A DNA stretch of 6,760 nucleotides. It comes from Acidobacteriota bacterium (GTDB lineage Bacteria; Acidobacteriota; Vicinamibacteria; Vicinamibacterales; UBA8438). The stretch covers positions 1 to 6,760 of the forward strand of contig WTGR01000170.1 of assembly GCA_011523485.1 (NCBI GenBank), read 5' to 3'. Made by a program: the position numbers and the translations under genes. Shown one piece after another: positions 1-6,760 of the stretch. Positions within the stretch are counted from its first letter, which is position 1. Each line of letters starts with the position of its first letter. The notes beneath the pieces are model-generated. The model saw only the letters and a program-made list of their open reading frames with translations. It was not told where the DNA came from and did no database searches.

Positions 1-1750
1 GCACCTTCGGCATCATCTCGCCGAGACCCTTGAAGCGGGTGATCTCGGGGGCGCCGCGGCCGTTGGTGTGCGCCTCGACGATGGCGTCGCGGTGCACGTC
101 GTCGAGCGCCCAGAAGGTCTCCTTGCCGACGTCGATGCGGTAGAGGGGCGGCTGCGCCAGAAAGACCTTCCCGTGGGCGATGAGCCCGGGCAGGAAGCGG
201 TAGAAGAAGGTGAGCAGCAACGTGGCGATGTGGTTGCCGTCCGAGTCGGCGTCGGCGAGGATGATGATGCGGTCGTAGCGCAGCTTCGTGAGGTCGAAGT
301 TCTTCCCGAGGCCGCAACCGAGCGCGGTCACGACGTCGGACAGCTCCTTGTTCGCCAGCACCTTCGACGCCGACGCGCTCTCCACGTTCAGCACCTTGCC
401 GCGCAACGGCAGGATCGCCTGCCGGGTCCGGTCCCGCCCCTGCTTGGCGGAGCCGCCGGCCGAGTCCCCCTCGACGATGAACAGCTCGCTGTCGCCGCGT
501 GCGCTGCCGCTGCAGTCGCTCAGCTTGCCGGGCAGGTTGAGCCGGTTCGACGTCGCGCTCTTGCGCGAGACGGCCTGCTGGGCGGCGCGGCTCGCTTCCC
601 GGGCGCGCGCGGCCAGGATGATCCGGGCGACGATCGCCTCGGCCATGCTGATGTTGTGGTTCAGCCAGTGCTCGAGGGCCGGCCGTACCGCGCCGTCGAG
701 GACCGGTGCGAGCTCCGGGTTGTTCAGCCGGTCCTTGGTCTGCCCCTGGAACTGGGGTTCCGGGACGAATATCGAGATGACGCCGGTCAGCCCCTCGCGG
801 ATGTCGTCGGCGGTCACGGTCACGCCCTTCGGCGACAGGCCGTGCGTCTCGATGAAGTTGCGGACGGCCTTGCCGAGGCCGGCCCGCACGCCGGTTTCGT
901 GGGTGCCCCCGGACCCGGTCGGAATCCCGTTCACGTAGCTGCGCAGGTGCTCGTCGGTGGCCTCGGTCCACTGCAGCACCACCTCCAGACGCGAGCGGGT
1001 GTCGGCGTGCTCCCGGACGAGACCGAACGGCGTCTCGTGCACGGGGTTGGATCCGCGTTCCCGGACCAGGCGGGCGAGGTAGTCCGGCAGGCCGTTCTCG
1101 TGGCGGAACTCCTCCCGCAAGTCCCGGGCCTCGTCCACGAACACGAATCGGACGCCGCCGTGCACGTAGCTGGCGATCTCGAGTCGCTGCCGGATGACGC
1201 CCGCGTCGAAAGCCGTCTTCGGGAAGATCCGCGGATCGGGGTGGAAGCGGATGGTGGTGCCGGAGCCGCGCGCCGGCTTCAGCTTTCGCAGTGCGGCCAC
1301 CGGCTTCCCGCGCCGGAAGGTCTGCTGCCAGAGGAAGCCGTCACGCTTCGACGTGGCGATCAGTTCCTGCGACAGCGCGTTGACCACGCTGGCGCCGACG
1401 CCGTGCAGGCCGCCCGCGGTGCGGTAGGTCCGGTTCTCGAACTTGCCGCCCGCGTGCAGCGTGGTGAAGATGACCTCCAGGGCGTTCTGGCCGGTCTTGG
1501 GGTGCCGGTCGACCGGCATGCCGCGGCCGTCGTCCACGACCGTCACCGTCGATCCGTCGCCGTGCAGCGTCACCTGGACGTTCGCGGCGTGGCCGTTCAT
1601 CGCCTCGTCGACCGCGTTGTCGAGGATTTCCCAGACCAGGTGGTGCAGGCCGGCCGATCCGACGCCGCCGATGTACATGCCGGGACGCTTGCGCACCGGC
1701 TCCAGGCCCTCGAGGACGGTGATGTCCTTTGCCGAATATGAACTCGCCAT
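1..1750 (-). CDS. parE: DNA topoisomerase IV subunit B (ParE-type), 3' end outside window
   Basis: ATPase and Toprim subunit of a type IIA topoisomerase; with ParC it decatenates and relaxes DNA in the cytoplasm using ATP. I translated 583 codons with no frameshift. The GHKL ATPase has E41 and N45 (EILDNAVDE), DDGRGMP at 73-79, K103 and GGLHGVG at 113-119. R136 and T165 match the E. coli GyrB coumarin-site residues. The transducer carries GQTK with K339. The Toprim domain has EGDSAGG (from E427), PLRGK at 447-451 and DADSDG at 500-505. [11 protein letters not shown] followed by [10 protein letters not shown] resembles ParE more than GyrB, and there is no GyrB-type insert. About 50-70 C-terminal residues are probably missing. 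The ATG at 1750 is chosen because GGAAG (1756-1760) lies 5 nt upstream and the N-terminus leads directly into the usual [15 protein letters not shown] lineage-specific GyrB paralogue is the main alternative. Confidence 0.95.
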   Translation of the reverse strand, partial: MASSYSAKDITVLEGLEPVRKRPGMYIGGVGSAGLHHLVWEILDNAVDEAMNGHAANVQVTLHGDGSTVTVVDDGRGMPVDRHPKTGQNALEVIFTTLHAGGKFENRTYRTAGGLHGVGASVVNALSQELIATSKRDGFLWQQTFRRGKPVAALRKLKPARGSGTTIRFHPDPRIFPKTAFDAGVIRQRLEIASYVHGGVRFVFVDEARDLREEFRHENGLPDYLARLVRERGSNPVHETPFGLVREHADTRSRLEVVLQWTEATDEHLRSYVNGIPTGSGGTHETGVRAGLGKAVRNFIETHGLSPKGVTVTADDIREGLTGVISIFVPEPQFQGQTKDRLNNPELAPVLDGAVRPALEHWLNHNISMAEAIVARIILAARAREASRAAQQAVSRKSATSNRLNLPGKLSDCSGSARGDSELFIVEGDSAGGSAKQGRDRTRQAILPLRGKVLNVESASASKVLANKELSDVVTALGCGLGKNFDLTKLRYDRIIILADADSDGNHIATLLLTFFYRFLPGLIAHGKVFLAQPPLYRIDVGKETFWALDDVHRDAIVEAHTNGRGAPEITRFKGLGEMMPKV

Positions 1751-1848
1751 TGCGTCTTCCGGACGACCCGGCTGGGCTCCAGGCCGGCGTACGACCCGCC
1801 GCGCACCGCGGTGACGGTGGCTGCAGCGAGCCTCACAAGGGAGGAGCC

Positions 1849-2532
1849 TCAGTGTAGCATGGGCCACGCCCCCGGCCGGGGGTGCGTGCCGCGGGGAGAC
1901 GGAACGTGTTGGCAGAGCAACGGACGACGGCAATCGACCGGATCCTGGCCCTGCGCCGCGCATTGCAGTTTTCCGTGTCCTCGGTCCTGATCCTGCTTCC
2001 ACACGGGTGCCGCCATTGTACCGGTGGGCGGAGCCTCGTAGACGAGAGATTCCAGGGGCGTCAGCCCCAGGACCGCTCCCGCCGAAGCGCCGATGCCGCC
2101 GAACCAGGGTGCCGCGAACACCACCGGCAACGGATCGGATGAGCCGGCGCTGGCAACGGCCAGGGTAGCCCCGAAGACGGCGCCGATTGCGAGGCCCCGC
2201 CACGTGAATTCTCCGACCCGGCGGGTCACCATGTCCACCGCCGCGACAGCGAACCGGGGCACGCTCTCGAGCGGGGCGCCGTCGAGGGTGACCACCTTTT
2301 CGTCGTCGGCGCACCCGAAACGCCCGCGGACGACGACGCCCGAGCGCAGCTCGATCCGGATTCTGGTCCCCGGGGCCAGCGCCAGGACACGTTCCCAGCG
2401 CTGGAGGCGGTCGGAGGCCTGAGGCAGTTCCGGCGGCAGCACAGCGGGGAGTCGTGAGGCGCATCCCGCGACGAGCGCGCCGGACAGCGTGAGCAGCGCC
2501 GCAAACGAACGCAGAGTGAACGGTCTGGCCAT
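1849..2532 (-). CDS. Putative lipoprotein with SH3/LSm-like domain and glycine-rich hydrophobic segment
   Basis: The function is unknown. The protein is 227 aa from the ATG at 2532, which is preferred over an in-frame ATG at 2556 because a near-perfect SD (GGAGGTGA, 2540-2547) sits 7 nt upstream. Residues 1-23 form a lipoprotein signal (MARPF, then hydrophobic) ending in LVAGC, so Cys24 would be lipidated and anchor the protein in the envelope. Residues 50-106 have alternating beta-strand character ([36 protein letters not shown]) like a small SH3/LSm-type barrel. Residues 111-157 are glycine- and alanine-rich and hydrophobic, a possible membrane hairpin or glycine zipper. I recall this architecture in uncharacterised proteins of Acidobacteria and Gemmatimonadetes. 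After YEAPP (165-169), the last 58 residues look unlike a domain: they are rich in Pro, Arg, Gln and Cys and use codons rare in the neighbouring genes (ACA, CGA, GGA, AAA, CAA, CTA). The true C-terminus may once have been near residue 170. Confidence 0.7.
   Translation of the reverse strand: MARPFTLRSFAALLTLSGALVAGCASRLPAVLPPELPQASDRLQRWERVLALAPGTRIRIELRSGVVVRGRFGCADDEKVVTLDGAPLESVPRFAVAAVDMVTRRVGEFTWRGLAIGAVFGATLAVASAGSSDPLPVVFAAPWFGGIGASAGAVLGLTPLESLVYEAPPTGTMAAPVWKQDQDRGHGKLQCAAQGQDPVDCRRPLLCQHVPSPRGTHPRPGAWPMLH
1851..1859 (-). promoter_or_regulatory. Possible extended -10 element upstream of parE
   Basis: The minus strand reads TGCTACACT here, an extended -10 pattern (TGn followed by TACACT, 4 of 6 matches to TATAAT). 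It would give a parE leader of roughly 90 nt. No -35-like hexamer is visible 16-18 bp upstream, where a GC palindrome sits instead. The element overlaps the last codons of the upstream lipoprotein ORF. The stretch from 1751 to 1848 holds nothing else that I recognise. This is a pattern match only. Confidence 0.3.
1869..1882. repeat. 14-bp perfect GC palindrome before parE
   Basis: The sequence CCCCCGGCCGGGGG is its own reverse complement. It lies about 10 bp upstream of the -10-like element, where a -35 hexamer would be expected, and inside the 3' end of the lipoprotein ORF. It could form a short hairpin (5 G-C pairs, 4-nt loop) but has no T-run on either side, so it is not a typical intrinsic terminator. 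It could be an operator, a weak terminator for the upstream pair, or a chance product of high G+C content. Confidence 0.4.
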
Positions 2533-2539
2533 TTGATCA

Positions 2540-2547
2540 TCACCTCC
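2540..2547 (-). promoter_or_regulatory. Strong Shine-Dalgarno of the lipoprotein gene
   Basis: GGAGGTGA on the minus strand, 7 nt before the ATG at 2532, closely complements the 16S rRNA 3' end. It decides the start: the upstream in-frame ATG at 2556 would place this SD inside the coding sequence. Confidence 0.75.
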
Positions 2548-2583
2548 CGTGTTCATCGGCCCAGTGGCGCAGGCGGATGCGCT

Positions 2584-3141
2584 TCAGAACGCCACGCCGA
2601 CGGCGACCGCGGACTGCACCAGCGGAGCTATGCCGAAGCGCACCTCGGGAGCGAGGAAGACACGATCGGTTACGTGCATCCGCAGGCCGATCCCGCCGGT
2701 CACGTTCAACAGCGTCTGCACGTCCCATTCGTGGGCGTCCGAAGGAATCCAGCCCTCCGTCGGCACGTGCACGAAGCCGACCGGGATGAGGTCGCGGTAC
2801 TGCGCCAGCCCGAACCCGACGACCCAGTAGGGGTTGAGGCGGCGACGGGGCAGCAACTCGTGCTCCACCACGGCGCGCACGAGTCTGGCCCGGCTCTTGT
2901 ACGCGCCATCGGGACCGAAGAGGTTGGCCTTCAGCACCTCCGCCCCGAGTCGGTAGTGCCGGCCGACGGCGCGGGTGACGGAGATGCCGCCGACCAGCGC
3001 ATGGGGAGGTGAATCGTCCAGCCCGTAGTCGTAGCCCCAGGTGGCGCGTACATCGACGGTACGAGGCTGCCCTGATGCCGCCTGTTCCGAGACGACGATG
3101 ATGGCCTGCACCGTGAACAGCACGAGGAGCGAATGGCGCAT
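2584..3141 (-). CDS. Small secreted protein, probable outer-membrane beta-barrel
   Basis: 185 aa, not assignable to a named family. Residues 1-24 form a Sec signal peptide (MRH, a hydrophobic core, then ASG|Q as a likely signal peptidase I site). The mature part consists of alternating polar and hydrophobic strands typical of small OmpA/OmpW-like barrels, such as ALVGGISVTRAV (48-59), YRLGAEVLKA (63-72), LVRAVVEHELL, YWVVGFGLAQY, GGIGLRMHV, FLAPEVRFGI and VAVGVAF. It ends in Phe, the usual C-terminal residue of proteins inserted by the BAM complex. At about 160 mature residues, an eight-stranded barrel would fit. The ATG at 3141 is supported by GAAGGGAG (3149-3156) 7 nt upstream. It is 51 bp from the downstream lipoprotein gene in the same direction, so the two probably share a transcript and act in the envelope. 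The barrel fold is inferred from the strand pattern alone. Confidence 0.7.
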   Translation of the reverse strand: MRHSLLVLFTVQAIIVVSEQAASGQPRTVDVRATWGYDYGLDDSPPHALVGGISVTRAVGRHYRLGAEVLKANLFGPDGAYKSRARLVRAVVEHELLPRRRLNPYWVVGFGLAQYRDLIPVGFVHVPTEGWIPSDAHEWDVQTLLNVTGGIGLRMHVTDRVFLAPEVRFGIAPLVQSAVAVGVAF

Positions 3142-3148
3142 GGTGGTA

Positions 3149-3156
3149 CTCCCTTC
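3149..3156 (-). promoter_or_regulatory. Shine-Dalgarno of the outer-membrane-like protein gene
   Basis: GAAGGGAG on the minus strand lies 7 nt before the ATG at 3141. It fixes the start of this gene, which begins with a well-formed signal peptide. Confidence 0.65.
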
Positions 3157-3451
3157 GAGACGGCGTCCTCATGGAGCCTCGGACAACATCCCGCCCATCT
3201 GTCTGGCCGTGGGCTGGTTCGGTTGACTGGGAGTGCGCAAACGGTACGGAAACCGGCTCACCGACCGCTGGCCGGCCGTCGACGGGTCAACGAAGGGTGG
3301 CGCTGGAACGGCGGCCTGCGACGAACGGGCGGGCGGGCGAAGCCTGGCGCTGATGGTCTTCTATCGGGATCTATCAATTTCAAGGAAATTGACACAACTT
3401 GATGAATGGCGGAGACCGTCTGCGTCGTCGGCGCTTGGCCTCGGGCTCCGA
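3157..3451. other. Intergenic region without a supported gene
   Basis: This is about 295 bp between the symporter stop and the ribosome binding site of the outer-membrane-like gene. Open frames exist on both strands but have no start with a ribosome binding site, no domain-like sequence, and an Arg/Pro/Gly-rich composition expected of GC-rich noncoding DNA. I see no tRNA-like cloverleaf and no hairpin followed by T residues. The most distinctive part is an AT-rich patch at about 3360-3410 containing a perfect inverted repeat. A promoter for the downstream envelope genes is expected here, but I cannot place a convincing -35/-10 pair. Confidence 0.6.
3374..3392. repeat. 19-bp perfect inverted repeat (8-bp arms), possible operator
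   Basis: TCAATTTC and GAAATTGA flank a 3-bp centre (AAG), with no mismatch in the arms. The element is AT-rich within a GC-rich intergenic region, 59 bp past the symporter stop and about 230 bp before the outer-membrane-like gene start. The size and symmetry suit a dimeric helix-turn-helix repressor site. It is not followed by a T-run, so a terminator is less likely. No regulator gene is present in the window. Confidence 0.5.
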
Positions 3452-4870
3452 TTACGGCCGGTAGCGTGCGAGCTCCCGCCGCACGATGGGCGCCATCAGG
3501 TAGAGCCCGATCAGGTTCGGGATGGCGACCACGAAGACCAGGGCGTCGGACAGGTCGATGAGCGCCTCGAGATTGATGCTCGCCCCCACGACGACGAACG
3601 CGCAGAAGAAGGCGTTGAAGCCGAGGTGCTGCAGGCGGCCTTCCCCGGCCAGATAGGTGAAGGCCTTCAGGCCGTAGTAGGCCCAGGCGATCATCGTCGA
3701 GAAGGCGAACAGGATGGCCGCGACGGCCAGCGGGACCGGGGACCAGGGCAGGGTCGAGGCGAACGCCCGGGTCGTCAACTCGATGCCGGTGATGTCGCCC
3801 GTGGCGAGCGCCGGATCGTAGACCGTGGTGGTGATGACGAGGGCCGACAACGTGCAGATCACCACGGTGTCGATGAACGGCTCGAGGAGGGCGACGAAGC
3901 CCTCGCTGGCCGGCTGGGGGGTGCGGGCGGTGGCGTGAGCGATGGCGGCGCTGCCCAGCCCCGCCTCGTTGGAGAAGACGGCGCGCCGGAAGCCGATGAC
4001 CAGCGCGCCCAGGCCGCCGCCGGCCATCCCCTCCGAGGTGAACGCGCCGTGCCAGATGGCCGCGACGGCTCCCGGCAGCCGGTCCGCGTTGAGGGCGATG
4101 GTCAGCAGGGCCAGCGACACGTAGAGCAGCGCCATCGTGGGCACCAGCCGGACCGTGGTGCGGGCGATGGAACGGATGCCGCCGATGATCACCAGCGCGA
4201 CGATCGCGGCGAGCAGCAGTCCGAACAGCCAGCCCCGGCCGGCGAAGAAGCTGGCGTCGGCGCCGGTGATGTCGATGAAGATGGCGGCGGCCTGGTTCGA
4301 CTGGAACATGTTCCCGATGCCGAGGCAACCGAACACCATGGCGGCGGCGTAGAAGAGTCCGAGACTCCGGCCGAGCGCCGGCCAGCCGCGCTCGCCGAGG
4401 CCGCGCTCGATGTAGTGCATCGGCCCGCCGGAGACGGAGCCGTCGGGGTTGCGCCGCCGGTACAGCACCCCGAGCGTGCACTCGGCGAACTTGGACGACA
4501 TGCCGAGCAGCCCGGCGGCCATCAACCAGAACGTGGCGCCGGGCCCGCCGGTGGAGATGGCGACGGCCACGCCGGCCATGTTCCCGATGCCGACGGTGCC
4601 GGAGACCGCGGTGGACAGCGCGCTGAACTGCGAGATCTCGCCCGGGTCGCCCTCGCGCGCGTAGCGGCCGGAGACGATGCGCAGCGCCTGCGCGAATCCC
4701 CGCACGTTGATGAAGTTCAGGTAGAAGGTGAAGAAGAGCCCGCCGGCCACCAGCCACAGCACGATGAGCGGCATCTCGGCCCCGAAGAGCGGGATCGGGT
4801 AGAACACGAAGCCGGACACGGCGTCCGCCACCGGACGCATGATCCGGTCGATCAGTTGGTCGATGCCCAT
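3452..4870 (-). CDS. Sodium:alanine symporter family (AGCS) amino acid carrier
   Basis: Inner-membrane secondary transporter that would import a small amino acid, classically alanine or glycine, with sodium. It is 472 aa from the ATG at 4870, the usual AGCS length, with about ten hydrophobic segments. Family motifs are clear: GTVGIGNMAG (91-100) followed by GGPGATFW (108-115), the AGCS signature region; GGPMHYIERGL (148-158); GIGNMFQSNQ (184-193); SNEAGLGSAAIAHA (300-313); and PFIDT (331-335). The ATG at 4870 has GGAG (4883-4886) 12 nt upstream, a long spacing. A GTG at 4900 would add 10 residues but has no visible SD, so the start is uncertain. Either way it begins 13-43 bp after the parC stop in the same direction, suggesting read-through from parC. 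Substrate specificity cannot be read from the sequence. Confidence 0.93.
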   Translation of the reverse strand: MGIDQLIDRIMRPVADAVSGFVFYPIPLFGAEMPLIVLWLVAGGLFFTFYLNFINVRGFAQALRIVSGRYAREGDPGEISQFSALSTAVSGTVGIGNMAGVAVAISTGGPGATFWLMAAGLLGMSSKFAECTLGVLYRRRNPDGSVSGGPMHYIERGLGERGWPALGRSLGLFYAAAMVFGCLGIGNMFQSNQAAAIFIDITGADASFFAGRGWLFGLLLAAIVALVIIGGIRSIARTTVRLVPTMALLYVSLALLTIALNADRLPGAVAAIWHGAFTSEGMAGGGLGALVIGFRRAVFSNEAGLGSAAIAHATARTPQPASEGFVALLEPFIDTVVICTLSALVITTTVYDPALATGDITGIELTTRAFASTLPWSPVPLAVAAILFAFSTMIAWAYYGLKAFTYLAGEGRLQHLGFNAFFCAFVVVGASINLEALIDLSDALVFVVAIPNLIGLYLMAPIVRRELARYRP

Positions 4871-4913
4871 GAGGTAGACGTTCTCCGAGGTTCCCGACAC
4901 CGTCGCCGCGGGT

Positions 4914-6760
<1,847 letters not shown>

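Noticed and set aside
68..1741. 557-codon open frame on the plus strand opposite parE
   Set aside because: It is an antisense shadow of a well-supported parE frame caused by high G+C third positions. Its product is an Arg/Val/Asp/Gly-rich sequence with no recognisable domain.
1882..2142. 86-codon plus-strand frame with a hydrophobic stretch
   Set aside because: It lies opposite the lipoprotein, has no ribosome binding site, and its hydrophobic stretch is short and isolated.
2540..3172. 210-codon minus-strand frame overlapping the outer-membrane-like gene
   Set aside because: It is very Arg-rich with no domain. The overlapping frame has a signal peptide, a strong ribosome binding site and beta-strand pattern, so that one is the gene.
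3389..3394. Perfect -35 hexamer TTGACA on the plus strand
   Set aside because: No -10-like hexamer lies 16-18 bp downstream, no plus-strand gene follows, and half of it falls within the inverted-repeat arm.
3420..3451. Possible terminator just after the symporter stop
   Set aside because: Only 4-bp arms (TCGG/CCGA) can be paired and no T-run follows on the minus strand.

Overview
The window is strongly G+C-rich and essentially all its genes lie on the minus strand, so it is best read from right to left. In that order it holds the 3' part of a type IIA topoisomerase A subunit (parC-like), a sodium:alanine-type symporter (AGCS family), about 310 bp with no convincing gene, a small secreted beta-barrel-like protein, a small lipoprotein, and the first 583 codons of the topoisomerase B subunit (parE-like). 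Both topoisomerase genes run off the window, parC at its 5' end and parE at its 3' end.

Organism: the composition, the mixed ParE/ParC sequence style, and a lipoprotein with an SH3/LSm-like strand domain followed by a glycine-rich hydrophobic segment all suggest a Gram-negative, high-GC environmental bacterium. Acidobacteriota is my first guess, with Gemmatimonadota or Myxococcota as alternatives. This is inferred from sequence style only and is not firm. A lipobox protein and a predicted outer-membrane protein ending in Phe both imply an outer membrane.

Layout: the parC stop and the symporter start are only about 13 to 43 bp apart, depending on the symporter start, so those two are probably co-transcribed. 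The 3142-3451 gap contains a perfect 19-bp AT-rich inverted repeat and probably separates transcription units. The outer-membrane-like protein and the lipoprotein each have a strong Shine-Dalgarno sequence, are 51 bp apart, and probably form a pair. The last codons of the lipoprotein overlap an extended -10-like element and a GC-rich palindrome that could belong to the parE promoter.

How the genes work together: ParE (ATPase plus Toprim) and ParC (DNA breakage-reunion plus C-terminal DNA-wrapping domain) would form one heterotetramer that decatenates and relaxes DNA. The symporter and the two envelope proteins have no obvious functional link to it. I see no mobile element, CRISPR array, RNA gene or defence system. 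The window is mostly ordinary; the points worth a second look are the separation of parE from parC, the poorly protein-like tail of the lipoprotein, the two palindromes, and a GyrA-box-like motif at the end of ParC.
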